Position numbers and translations under genes: made by a program. Shown here piece by piece: positions 43,946 to 53,079 of a stretch of DNA of 64,000 nucleotides. The stretch lies in contig JAKOSN010000250.1 of NCBI GenBank assembly GCA_029777335.1, positions 20,166-84,165 on the forward strand, read 5' to 3'. How positions within the stretch are numbered: the first letter of the stretch is position 1; the number at the start of each line of letters is the position of its first letter. The stretch is from Planctomycetota bacterium. GTDB taxonomy: Bacteria; Planctomycetota; Planctomycetia; Gemmatales; Gemmataceae. The notes under the pieces are model-generated. The model did not search any database, was not told the DNA's origin, and saw only the letters and a list, made by a program, of their open reading frames with translations.

Positions 43946-45370
43946 TCACGACGCCCTGGGGGTTTTTGACAGAGGGTGGAGATGGTCGACCAGCATCACC
44001 AGGGCGGTCAGGCTGATCGCCCCCACGAGAGTCAGGATCGCCCCGCCTACCGTGCTGAGCCATTCGGGCTGCACGACAAGCAGTATCCCCAATACCAGCA
44101 TCATCATCCCGGAGAGCAACTTCAGCGCTCGCCCCTCGTACTCGCTCAACTTGCGTGAGCCAAAGGTGACCACGAAGATGCCCACAATGAGGGCCAGGGG
44201 AACCACGTACACCACGTTATAGAACACCAGGTAAAGGTAGTACACCACGGTGGGAAGTTGGTGCAGGGTAAGAACGCGCGTGTACACGAGCGGAAAACCG
44301 GAAGTGCACAGCAGTTCATAAAGGTTCACCGTCGCCGCCAGGACCACGGTACTCCCCAGCAGGGCCACCGTTCCCCCGGTGCGAATCAATCCGGTCATCC
44401 GGCGATACAGATCCGCCTTCGCCGGCTCAGGAATCGACAGGGATACGCCCTGCCCCATCCAGAAATAGTCCTTGATGTTGACGACAGAAACCCCCACCGC
44501 GAGCAGGCCAGCCACCGTGGTGATCAGCCTCAGGTGACCGATCACGAAAAAGAGGTTCAACCAGGCCGCCATGAACAGGAAATAAACCAGCGCGGAGAAG
44601 AAGACAAACACTCCCCCGACCAGCAGCATGCGTGACCGACTGTGCGTGTGAACCATCATGCTAAGCAGGAAGAGTAGCACAAAGAACGCACAGGGGTTGA
44701 ATGCGTCACACCCTGCGAGCACCAGGGTCAACGCAGGGAGGGACAACGAGGCAGCATCGACCTTTCCCCACCAGGGGAGGGTGACGGCCGAATCCTCCTT
44801 GTCGGGTGGCAGATCGATCGGTAAATCAGGCGGTTCGGCGGGGGAGCGACCTTCCTCCAGATCCGGCGGCTGGAGGAAGATCGCAGTGAACAGAGTGGCG
44901 CTGGCGGGGGATGGCGCGGCAGAGCGTTTTTTGTAGTGCTCTTCGAGCGCCTGGTGCCAGCGGATCAACCCTTTTTCAATCCTCTCCCCGTGCGTTTCAT
45001 AGGAGTCGTACCCAATCTGCATCTGCTTGCAGTAGAAGAAGGCGGGGACCTGCCCGGCAGTGACCCCAAGGCTCTGAGCCATGCGCTGGTACAGTTCGCG
45101 GTTCGCCGGATAACCAGTGATCTCGTACCAGTGCACTTTCAGCCAGGGGTATTGCCGTTCCATCCGTTGTACAAAGGGAATCGCCTCCTCGCAGCGGTGG
45201 CAAGTCTTCGACCAGAACACATACAGGTGCAGCGTGACCTTCCCGTTGTCATCGACCTGATGCCAGGACCATTTCCAGGGATCTTCGTCGGCTGCCCTGC
45301 CCGTCGAGGGGAGTCCTCCTGTTGCCAGAAGAACGCAGAGTCCCAGCAAGAGGACACGCGTGGCATACAT
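43946..45370 (-). CDS. Thioredoxin-domain protein fused to CcdA/DsbD-like membrane domain
   Basis: About 474 residues. A signal peptide (YATRVLLLGLCVLLATGGLP) leads to a thioredoxin fold with the active pair C57-C60 (WSKTCHRCEEAIPFV). After a Pro-rich linker, a CcdA/DsbD-like membrane domain with six to eight helices carries paired cysteines in LAGCDAFNPCAFFVLLF and NLYELLCTSGFPLVY. The arrangement suggests electron transfer across the membrane to an outside-facing thioredoxin domain, controlling disulfides or cytochrome c assembly. Domain order is reversed relative to E. coli DsbD, where the C-terminal domain is thioredoxin-like. ATG at 45370 has GGAGG upstream. Confidence 0.85.
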   Translation of the reverse strand: MYATRVLLLGLCVLLATGGLPSTGRAADEDPWKWSWHQVDDNGKVTLHLYVFWSKTCHRCEEAIPFVQRMERQYPWLKVHWYEITGYPANRELYQRMAQSLGVTAGQVPAFFYCKQMQIGYDSYETHGERIEKGLIRWHQALEEHYKKRSAAPSPASATLFTAIFLQPPDLEEGRSPAEPPDLPIDLPPDKEDSAVTLPWWGKVDAASLSLPALTLVLAGCDAFNPCAFFVLLFLLSMMVHTHSRSRMLLVGGVFVFFSALVYFLFMAAWLNLFFVIGHLRLITTVAGLLAVGVSVVNIKDYFWMGQGVSLSIPEPAKADLYRRMTGLIRTGGTVALLGSTVVLAATVNLYELLCTSGFPLVYTRVLTLHQLPTVVYYLYLVFYNVVYVVPLALIVGIFVVTFGSRKLSEYEGRALKLLSGMMMLVLGILLVVQPEWLSTVGGAILTLVGAISLTALVMLVDHLHPLSKTPRAS

Positions 45371-45660
45371 GACGAACACCTCCACAGAGGGAGGTAGGGT
45401 CCTCCCCGGCTGGGGTAGGGAAGAGTGGCTACCTCGGAGCCTGTCTGTTCCTGAGGAGGAGAGAGCAACCCGCGTGCCAAGTGTCAGTGTCTTGGTAAAT
45501 TACGAAAACTGGGCGCTTGGGGAGATCGGTCAAGCCTCCCTCTGCATACCACCACTTGCTCGGCGAGTAAGTGTGCGGGTTTGCAGCAGGAGCTTCCTGA
45601 TCCCGCACAGAACGATCGCCATGAGGAACATGGCATCGGGGGATCCCGGCGAGAGGGGAC

Positions 45661-47124
45661 TTACCAGCCGCGAACACGGGCGATCGCCCATTCATAGACC
45701 TGTTGATAGGCGCGTGCCGAACTCACCCAGGAATAATCGTTGGCCATCCCCGTGCGTTGCATCGCTTGCCAACTCTCGCGATCCACATGGTAGATGTAGA
45801 GCGCTTCCTTCAACGCGTTCCAGCAGTCATCGCTGCTGTAATACTGGAAGGTGAACCCCGTCACGCCATGGCGAACGGTGTCGGCCAACCCCCCCGTGGC
45901 GCGCACGACCGGCAAGGAGCCGTAGCGCATGGCAATCAGCTGCCCCAACCCACAGGGCTCAAAGAGCGACGGCATCAGGAAGAGATCGCTCCCGCCATAG
46001 ATGAGCGGAGCCAGACCGGGATCGTAGCCGATGAAGATGCTCAGCCTGTCGCGATGATAGCCGGCCAGGTGCTCCAGCATGTCCACATAGTGCTGGGCCC
46101 CCGCGCCGAGCACCACGCACTGGGCCTCGCCGGCAAAGTTGTTCAGGAGGAGATGAAGCACGTGGCCAGTGATGTCCAGCCCTTTCTGCCGATCCAGGCG
46201 TGTCACCATACCGACCAACGGGAGATCGTCGCGTTGGGGGAGGCGGAAGCGTTCCTGCAAGACACGCTTGTTGTGCTGACGTTGGTCGAGCCGCGCGGCA
46301 TCAAACGGGGCTACCAGGTGCGGATCCCTCGTCGGATCCCACACCTCGTAATCCAGGCCGTTGAGGATGCCATGGACGTCAAAACTTCGGTGGCGCAGCA
46401 GCGCATCCAGCCCGCTCCCGCCTTCCCACCCCATGATTTCCCGGGCATAGGTCGGGCTGACCGTGGTGATCATCGTCGCATGGTAGATCCCTCGCGCCAT
46501 CCAGTTGACCTCGCCATAATGCTCCTCTTTCAGACCATGGGTCAGAATGCCCATGTCGTGGAAGATCTCCCACGGCGCGGTCCCCTGGTGCATCAGGTTG
46601 TGGATGGTGTAAACCGTTGGGATGTTGGCATAGCGACCATCGGCCTGCCCCGCGGTCGCCAGCCATGTCACTGCTGGAGCGGCATGCCAGTCGTGGGCGT
46701 GGATGACATCAGGCCGCCATCCCAGAGCCGCGATCATCAGGTCCAGCGCGGCCCGGCTGAAGAAGGCGAACCGCTGCGGATCGTCCCAGTAGCCATAAAA
46801 GAAAGCTCGGCTGGCGAAGCGATGCCACTCGGCGATGAAGTAAACTGGCACTTTGCTCCCGGGGAGCGTTGCTTCCAGTACCCCAGCGGGAACGGTGCCA
46901 TAGCCCATCGGCACTTGCAAGGTTACGGGGTGACTGCGGATGGTTCCCTGACCGGAATGATACGACGCCTCGATGGGCGCATAAGCGGGCATGACCACGC
47001 GAACATCGTGCCCCAGGGCTGCCAGCGCCTTGGGCAGGGAACCACAGACATCCGCCAGTCCGCCGGCCTTGGCGAACGGAGCCACCTCCGCACTGAGAAA
47101 CAAGATCTTGAGCGGCTGCACCAC
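45661..47124 (-). CDS. glgA: Glycogen synthase (ADP-glucose type)
   Basis: About 487 residues, GT5 family with GT-B fold; it extends alpha-1,4-glucan using ADP-glucose (or UDP-glucose). The N-terminal donor-binding loop reads AKAGGLADVCGSLPKAL (usually KxGGL), with DVIHAHDWHA, TVYTIHNLMHQG, and the C-terminal catalytic FLMPSLFEPCGLGQLIAMRYG and ATGGLADTVRHG. Start probably GTG at 47124 or 47121, after GAGG; the frame is open to 47220, but no ATG fits the family length. No other glg genes are present in the window. Confidence 0.93.
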   Translation of the reverse strand: MVQPLKILFLSAEVAPFAKAGGLADVCGSLPKALAALGHDVRVVMPAYAPIEASYHSGQGTIRSHPVTLQVPMGYGTVPAGVLEATLPGSKVPVYFIAEWHRFASRAFFYGYWDDPQRFAFFSRAALDLMIAALGWRPDVIHAHDWHAAPAVTWLATAGQADGRYANIPTVYTIHNLMHQGTAPWEIFHDMGILTHGLKEEHYGEVNWMARGIYHATMITTVSPTYAREIMGWEGGSGLDALLRHRSFDVHGILNGLDYEVWDPTRDPHLVAPFDAARLDQRQHNKRVLQERFRLPQRDDLPLVGMVTRLDRQKGLDITGHVLHLLLNNFAGEAQCVVLGAGAQHYVDMLEHLAGYHRDRLSIFIGYDPGLAPLIYGGSDLFLMPSLFEPCGLGQLIAMRYGSLPVVRATGGLADTVRHGVTGFTFQYYSSDDCWNALKEALYIYHVDRESWQAMQRTGMANDYSWVSSARAYQQVYEWAIARVRGW

Positions 47125-47283
47125 GCATCCTCGCTTCTGCCTGACCCCGGATCCTGACCCACCCCTCGCCTGTCTCAGCGAAGTGTATGGGCCGCCTGGG
47201 GCGACGGCATCGGGGAACAACCCCAGGCAAGGACGGGTGCATGTCAGGCGGATCGGCGACGAGGCCCTGACACCCCGCCCGGC

Positions 47284-48606
47284 TCACGGGACAAATGGTT
47301 GCGTCCAGGCGACCTCCACATCGCCCTTGGCAAAAGGATTGGGATGCGGCCTGGTGGAAATCACCTTGGCGCGCACATACCACTCCTCGCCCGTGAATTT
47401 GTAGACCGGATTCAGATCCTCCGACTCCGCCACCACCTTCCCAATCTCCGCACTGAATCGCCCCGTGACGGGGAGCGGTTTGCCGTCCTTGTCGAGATAG
47501 GGTTCCGAGGCGAGCGAGGTCCCCCGCGAGGTGGCAATGAATTGCGTGCGATACTTCACTCCCTTTTCGGGCTGAATGCTCAGGCGAACCTCTCGGTCCA
47601 CGCGGCGGATGTCCTTCAGAACCACCCCGGTCGAAGCATAGAAATCGCCCGCTTCCAGACCGTGCACCATCGCCTCGGCACTGAGAAAAGGCGCACGCAC
47701 CATCACCCAGCCGCGCCCGGGATTCACCTTGCCCACGCCAAAGGTGTGATAACCGTGGGCATCGTCGGTTGCGAGGCCATAGATGATCGGCAAACGATGT
47801 TTCCCCAGGCGCAGGGCCAGCAGAATATCCCACATGCGCTCGGTGCTGACGTGGGTCGCATCGCCATAGTTCTTCACCCCCGGGTGTCCGTTGAAGACCT
47901 CGAAATAGCGCACTTCCTCGGTCAAGACCACATCCTCGGCACGCACCCCCCACTGGAAATTCGGGTGATTGAGAACCGCGATCATCGGCCAACCCGTGCG
48001 CTTGCGCTGCTCGGCCACGCTGCGCATGTTGACCTGAATGGTCTCCGCCACGCCGTCGCCATTGAGCGGCCGCACCACATCGCGCAGGTTGAGCGCATTC
48101 ATGTGAACGGGCGCTTTGGCAAATTTATGAGTGATCTCCTCCGCCGGGATCAACAGAAAACGCGCTGGTTCCTCCAGCAGACTGCGAAATTCACGCAAGG
48201 GCTTCAGACGCACCTGAGCCTTCTTCTCCAGCGTGCGCTGCTCCACCCAGCGCTCGCCATAACGCACCAGATACTTCTTCAGCGCCTTGCCACGCGGGCT
48301 CTCCTCACCAGGAACATCCATCCAGCGCTCGCCCTCGGCCAGAACGTTGTGATCGGTCAGCGCCAGAAAGTGGTAGCCGTGGCGTTTGTACCAGTCGGCG
48401 ATCATTTCCGGGAAATCATCGCCATCGCTCCAGAAGGAATGGGTGTGCAAATTCCCCTTCCAGAAACGCGGACCGCTCGCCTGCACCGCGGGCAGAGGCT
48501 GCGAGGCATCCTCGGCAGAGCGCGGTGTCTCCTGCCAGTAAACCGCTCCGGCGAGCATTCCAACCGACCCAAGCAGACAGAACAGCGAACGCACACCCTT
48601 ACCCAT
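47284..48606 (-). CDS. Exported PHP-domain metallohydrolase (CehA/McbA family)
   Basis: 440 residues with an N-terminal signal or anchor helix (SLFCLLGSVGMLAGAVYW). The PHP-type metal-binding motifs are clear: WKGNLHTHSFWSDGDDFPE, FLALTDHNVLAE, and later LNHPNFQW and YGLATDDAHGYHTFGVG. CehA/McbA family proteins hydrolyse phosphate or carbamate esters; the substrate here is not predictable. It lies 159 bases upstream of glgA in transcription order on the same strand. Confidence 0.88.
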   Translation of the reverse strand: MGKGVRSLFCLLGSVGMLAGAVYWQETPRSAEDASQPLPAVQASGPRFWKGNLHTHSFWSDGDDFPEMIADWYKRHGYHFLALTDHNVLAEGERWMDVPGEESPRGKALKKYLVRYGERWVEQRTLEKKAQVRLKPLREFRSLLEEPARFLLIPAEEITHKFAKAPVHMNALNLRDVVRPLNGDGVAETIQVNMRSVAEQRKRTGWPMIAVLNHPNFQWGVRAEDVVLTEEVRYFEVFNGHPGVKNYGDATHVSTERMWDILLALRLGKHRLPIIYGLATDDAHGYHTFGVGKVNPGRGWVMVRAPFLSAEAMVHGLEAGDFYASTGVVLKDIRRVDREVRLSIQPEKGVKYRTQFIATSRGTSLASEPYLDKDGKPLPVTGRFSAEIGKVVAESEDLNPVYKFTGEEWYVRAKVISTRPHPNPFAKGDVEVAWTQPFVP

Positions 48607-48807
48607 GGCAGCACCTTTGCCCTCGAACAGTCGGCAACCCTCAGTATCTGGCGGAACTGATTGTAAGGCAGCGACAGGTGGATGCTAGCGGAATTCACCC
48701 CAGCCGCAGCAATCCTCCGCAGGAGCAGCACGCTCAACCGCCACGACCGCGTTGCGCATGCTAGAGTTCACTGGATCCGCCCCGAGACTCACCCGCCTGA
48801 GATCACC

Positions 48808-50490
48808 ATGAGCGTTGGCCAACTTGCGTCGACCCCTGCGGTTCGTTTTCGCTTCCTGAGCTGGTCCCGTGTGAATGAAGGACTCGCCTGGCTGCTTTTG
48901 CAGATAATACTTATCCTTTTTATCCCTTTATTCCTGCGTGCCCCTCTCACTCCCGATGCCGGCTTTTACGATCTCTGTGCACGATCCGTTCTCCGCGGTG
49001 GGGTTCACTATCGCGAGGTCTTCGACTCCAATCTCCCCGGAATCGTCTGGATTCACCTGCTCATCCGCAGCCTGTTCGGATGGAGCAGCGAGGTGCTGCG
49101 CCTGGCCGATCTGCTCGTCGTGACCTCGATCGTCGCGCTCCTGGTGCGCTTGCCCTTTGTCGCCGAGCGTAGCCGGACTCTCCATTTGTGGCTGGCCGTC
49201 TGGTGCTACGCCTTCTACTTCTCCACCAGCGAGGTGTGCCACTGCCAGCGCGATACCTGGATGCTGCTCTTTGCCCTGCTCGCTTTTCGCCTGCGCATTC
49301 AGGCGGTGGTCCATTCTGAGTGCATGGGCATGCGGCGGTCACTCCTGGAAGGGATGTTCTGGGCGTGTGGATTCTGGATCAAACCGTTTATCGTCGTGAT
49401 CGGCTTACCCGTGCTGCTCTGGGGCTGGGTATTGCTGCGGCGCCGGGGTGCCACCTGGACGTCACTCGCGTGTGATGGCCTGGGGGTGCTCCTCGGCGGA
49501 GTGGTCGTCGGTGCCCTGGGGATCGCCTGGTTGATGGGAACGGGCAGCTGGCCCTATTTTCTCGATCTTGTGCTGCACTGGATGCCGGAATATCAGCAGG
49601 TGGTTGTCCCCAGCTGGGGGTTGCGACGCTTCATGCTCTTCAAACTCGAACAACGGTTCTTCCCGTGGTCGTTGTTGCATCTGGCGCTCTTTCCACTGGG
49701 ATTTCTGGCCATGCGGGAGAGCTGGCGCAAGGATCGAGAAAGCGTGGTGGCACGTGCCCTCTTTGCCATCCTGACGCTGGCGTGGTTGCTCCAGGCGCTC
49801 CTGCTCCAGGTGCCTCATCTCTATGTGTTCGTGCCGACTTTCCTCCTCGCCATGCCGCTGCTTGTCACCGCGCTTCCCTCCGCGCGGCGCCCCGGTCTCC
49901 ACTGGGCTGCCGGTTTGCTCTTCGGCGGATGGGTCGTCGCCTGTCACCCCCTCCGCGTTCCCGAACGACTGGCACTCTGGTCGCGCTGCCTGCGAGAATC
50001 GAGCAATGCCGAGCTTCGCGATTTGCTGGCGATGGATGATTATCTGGCGCGCACCGACTGGCAGGACCTGGCCCGCGTGGAAGACTATCTGCGCACCCAG
50101 AAGGTCCACGGCAACGACGTCCTCTGTTTCCACCTGAACACCCGCCCGCTCCTGCTGGACCTCGATCTCGACGTCGGCTCGCCCTACGTGGCCTATCTCC
50201 ACTCCCATTACTGCCCGAGCGATCCCGGGGCTTTTCTGGCGTTGGTAAACAGGGATTGTTCCGCCCGCTACCTTGTCAGCGACTTGCGCGCCACAGGGCT
50301 GGGTCGCGCGAGCACCGCACCGGGTGATCCCGCGGATCCGCCTGCTCTCCCTGCGCACTTCCCCAGGAGCTTTCGCTCCCGCTATCCCTGGACCGAACCG
50401 ATCGTCTTTCGGTCCGGTCGGTATGTCGTCCAGCGCAAGACAATGCCGATTGGCCCTTACTGGTATCCCGGGGCCGCCCGCCCCCACTGA
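48808..50490 (+). CDS. GT-C type multi-pass membrane protein, copy 4
   Basis: 560 residues. About ten membrane helices follow a first loop with APLTPDAGFYDLCARSVLRG and EVFDSNLPGIVWIHLL, with acidic residues suited to the GT-C catalytic loop. A soluble C-terminal domain (~430-560; DYLARTDWQDLARVEDYLRT) resembles those of copies 1 and 2. The ATG at 48808 was chosen as the first Met before the helical region; the frame is open to 48682. It precedes the ATP-grasp gene by 82 bases on the same strand. Confidence 0.78.
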   Translation: MSVGQLASTPAVRFRFLSWSRVNEGLAWLLLQIILILFIPLFLRAPLTPDAGFYDLCARSVLRGGVHYREVFDSNLPGIVWIHLLIRSLFGWSSEVLRLADLLVVTSIVALLVRLPFVAERSRTLHLWLAVWCYAFYFSTSEVCHCQRDTWMLLFALLAFRLRIQAVVHSECMGMRRSLLEGMFWACGFWIKPFIVVIGLPVLLWGWVLLRRRGATWTSLACDGLGVLLGGVVVGALGIAWLMGTGSWPYFLDLVLHWMPEYQQVVVPSWGLRRFMLFKLEQRFFPWSLLHLALFPLGFLAMRESWRKDRESVVARALFAILTLAWLLQALLLQVPHLYVFVPTFLLAMPLLVTALPSARRPGLHWAAGLLFGGWVVACHPLRVPERLALWSRCLRESSNAELRDLLAMDDYLARTDWQDLARVEDYLRTQKVHGNDVLCFHLNTRPLLLDLDLDVGSPYVAYLHSHYCPSDPGAFLALVNRDCSARYLVSDLRATGLGRASTAPGDPADPPALPAHFPRSFRSRYPWTEPIVFRSGRYVVQRKTMPIGPYWYPGAARPH

Positions 50491-50572
50491 GCGCTCCTCT
50501 CCTCGCGGCGGACTGGGGCTGTAGAATTCACGCCAGAGAACTCGCCAATCCTGTCCGCGCGGAGAATGGCCC

Positions 50573-51919
50573 TTGCTAGCCGACGCCATCAGCCACTACC
50601 ACGATCTGTTCAATGATCAACTTGCCGGTGCCTCGCAGGCCCTCCTGGACGAATTACAGCAACGCCGAGGGCTGGGATTTGGAACAAGGCCGCTCTGTAC
50701 CGTTCTGCGGCCGCGCTTTCTGACCCCCGCGCAGTATCGCTTTCTCCGCCAGCGTGTGCGTCCACTGATGCGTGCCTTCACCACCATCCACCAGGCGGCG
50801 ATGGGCAACGCCACGTTTCGCCAGCAATTCCGGCTCAGCGAAACCGAGGAGCACCTGCTCGCCCTCGATCCGGGTTATCCCTGCCCCATGCCCACCTCGC
50901 GTCTCGATGCTTTTTTCGTCGCCGAGGACGAGTTGAAATTCACGGAATACAACGCCGAAACCCCTGCCGCACCGGCCTACACCGATGTGCTCGCCGAGGT
51001 GTTTCTGGCCTTGCCCATCATGGCGGCCTTTCAACGGCGCTATCAGGTGATTCCCCTCCCGGCGCGTCCGGGCGTGCTTCACGTCCTGCGCGACGCCTTC
51101 CACCACTGGGGCGGAAGCACGGACCGGCCACGCATTGCCATTCTTGATTGGCGCGAAGTTCCCACCTTCAGCGAGTTCGTCCTGTTCGAGCAGTATTTTC
51201 ACTCGGTTGGGCTCCCCTGTCGCATTGTCGATCCGCGCGAGGTGGAGTATCGCGACGGTCGACTGATGGCGGGGGATTATCATATCACGCTGATTTACAA
51301 GCGTGTTCTCATCAGCGAACTCCTGGAACGCGGAGGAGTCAATCATCCTGTGGTGCGGGCGGTGGCCGACGGCGCGGTGTGCATGGTGAATCCCTTCCGC
51401 TGCAAGATGCTGTACAAGAAGGCGAGCCTGGCGGTCCTCTCCGACGAGCGCAACGCGCACCTGTTTGGCGCCGAGGAGCAGGAGCGCATCGCCGCGCACA
51501 TCCCCTGGACCCGCGTGGTGGAAGAACGACGTTCCACGTTTGGCGACCAGGCCATCGATCTGATCCCGTTTATTCTTGAGAATCGCGAACGCTTTGTGCT
51601 CAAGCCCAACGATGATTATGGGGGCAAGGGGATTGTGCTGGGGTGGACCGTCAACGGCGCGGAGTGGGAGCAGGCAGTGTTGACGGCGCTGAAGTCGCCC
51701 CACGTGGTGCAGGATCGGGTGCGCTTGCCCAGCGAACCGTTCCCGGCTTTCGAGGCGGGCCGCGTTCACATCGCCGATCGTCTGCTGGACACTGCCCCCT
51801 TTGTTTCCTATGGCGAGTATGTGGATGGTTGTTTGACTCGTATCGCCACTGATCCGCTCCTCAACGTGACGGCCGGCGGTGGCTCGACGGTTCCCACCTT
51901 TCTGGTCGAACCGCGCTGA
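50573..51919 (+). CDS. ATP-grasp-like ligase (circularly permuted type suspected)
   Basis: 448 residues, soluble. The nucleotide-binding part FVLKPNDDYGGKGIVLGWTV (~345-365) is typical of ATP-grasp enzymes, and RIAILDWREVPTFSEFVLFE, ITLIYKRVLISELLERGG and VCMVNPFRCKMLYKKASLAV resemble the glutathionylspermidine synthase/DUF404-407 circularly permuted group. ATP-grasp enzymes join a carboxylate to an amine via an acyl phosphate. The start at 50573 is TTG/CTG-like (weak); the coding region is clear. The next gene, 38 bases downstream, is another carboxylate-amine ligase, so both probably act on one product. Confidence 0.82.
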   Translation: MLADAISHYHDLFNDQLAGASQALLDELQQRRGLGFGTRPLCTVLRPRFLTPAQYRFLRQRVRPLMRAFTTIHQAAMGNATFRQQFRLSETEEHLLALDPGYPCPMPTSRLDAFFVAEDELKFTEYNAETPAAPAYTDVLAEVFLALPIMAAFQRRYQVIPLPARPGVLHVLRDAFHHWGGSTDRPRIAILDWREVPTFSEFVLFEQYFHSVGLPCRIVDPREVEYRDGRLMAGDYHITLIYKRVLISELLERGGVNHPVVRAVADGAVCMVNPFRCKMLYKKASLAVLSDERNAHLFGAEEQERIAAHIPWTRVVEERRSTFGDQAIDLIPFILENRERFVLKPNDDYGGKGIVLGWTVNGAEWEQAVLTALKSPHVVQDRVRLPSEPFPAFEAGRVHIADRLLDTAPFVSYGEYVDGCLTRIATDPLLNVTAGGGSTVPTFLVEPR

Positions 51920-51957
51920 GCACCATTCACTTCCCTGTCGTGCCAAGGATCCTCCGC

Positions 51958-53067
51958 ATGAAGGCTCCGTCCCTGACGATCGGGATCGAGGAAGAATATC
52001 AGATCATCGATCCGGTCACGCGCGAGCTGCGGTCGTACATCACCCAGATTCTGGAAGAAGGGCGTCTGACCCTGCGCGAGCAGGTCAAGGCGGAGCTTCA
52101 TCAATCGATGGTGGAGGTGGGCACCGAGATCTGCCGCACCCCGGCCGAGGCGAAAGCGGAGTTGATCCGCCTGCGCCGCAGTATCATCGACCTGGCCGCC
52201 CGCAATAATCTCAAGATCGCCGCCGCGGGGACGCACCCCTTCTCCTCGTGGATCACCCAGGAAATCACCCCGTTTGAACGCTACCTGGGTGTCAAACAGG
52301 ATATGCAAGATCTCGCACAGCAGCTTTTGATCTTTGGCACCCATGTGCATATTGGCATCGAGGATCGCGAATTTCTCATCGATGCCATGAATGTGTCACG
52401 TTACTTCATCCCGCATGTCCTCTGCCTGTCCACCTCGTCGCCCTTCTGGATGGGCCGTAACACCGGGTTAAAATCGTACCGCAACATCATCTTTCGCCAC
52501 TTCCCGCGCTCGGGGATCCCGCCAGCATTTCAGTCCTGGGCGGACCTGGAGATGCTGGTGGATACGCTGGTGCGCACCAACTCGGTCCCGGATGGCACCA
52601 AGCTGTGGTGGGATGCCCGGCCGAACTGGAAGTATCCCACGCTGGAGTTTCGCGTGTGCGACGTCTGCACCCGTGTCGATGAGGCGGTCTGCATCGCCGC
52701 TCTCTTCCAGGCGATCATCGCCAAGTTGTGGAAGTTGCGCCGCGATAATCTCACCTTCCGCATGTATCCCTACACCCTCATCGAGGAGAACAAGTGGCGC
52801 GCCGTCCGCTATGGGTTGGATGGCAAGTTGCTCGACCTGGGCAAGCAGGAGCAGCAGCCTGCGCGCCAGCTGATTCGTGAGTTGATTGAGTGGTTCATTG
52901 CCGATGTGATCGACGAACTGGGAAGCCGCAAGGAGATTGAATACGCCTTTCAGATCCTTGAAGGCGGCACCAGCGCTGATCGCCAGCTCGCCACTTTCGA
53001 GCGAACCGGCGATTACAAGGACGTTGTCGATCAGCTCATCCGGGAGACCAGCGAAGGGGTGGTTTGA
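51958..53067 (+). CDS. Carboxylate-amine ligase, GCS2/YbdK family
   Basis: 369 residues. The GCS2 (glutamate-cysteine ligase type 2) family signature is clear: SLTIGIEEEYQIIDPVTREL at the N-terminus with the metal-binding glutamates, QSMVEVGTEICRTPAEAKAE, LLIFGTHVHIGIEDREFLID and WKYPTLEFRVCDVCTRVDEA. Members form gamma-glutamyl or other amide bonds with ATP. The ATG at 51958 follows AAGGA. It is the second gene of a two-gene unit with the ATP-grasp ligase. It is not a proven glutathione enzyme; no gshB is nearby. Confidence 0.9.
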   Translation: MKAPSLTIGIEEEYQIIDPVTRELRSYITQILEEGRLTLREQVKAELHQSMVEVGTEICRTPAEAKAELIRLRRSIIDLAARNNLKIAAAGTHPFSSWITQEITPFERYLGVKQDMQDLAQQLLIFGTHVHIGIEDREFLIDAMNVSRYFIPHVLCLSTSSPFWMGRNTGLKSYRNIIFRHFPRSGIPPAFQSWADLEMLVDTLVRTNSVPDGTKLWWDARPNWKYPTLEFRVCDVCTRVDEAVCIAALFQAIIAKLWKLRRDNLTFRMYPYTLIEENKWRAVRYGLDGKLLDLGKQEQQPARQLIRELIEWFIADVIDELGSRKEIEYAFQILEGGTSADRQLATFERTGDYKDVVDQLIRETSEGVV

Positions 53068-53079
53068 CCGTCCTCGTGC

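Noticed and set aside
45703..47157. A 484-codon open frame on the + strand opposite glgA
   Set aside because: It is antisense to a gene with clear glycogen synthase motifs, has no recognisable domain and reflects high GC content.
47299..48660. A 453-codon + strand frame opposite the PHP hydrolase
   Set aside because: The opposite strand carries the PHP metal motifs and a signal helix; this frame has none.
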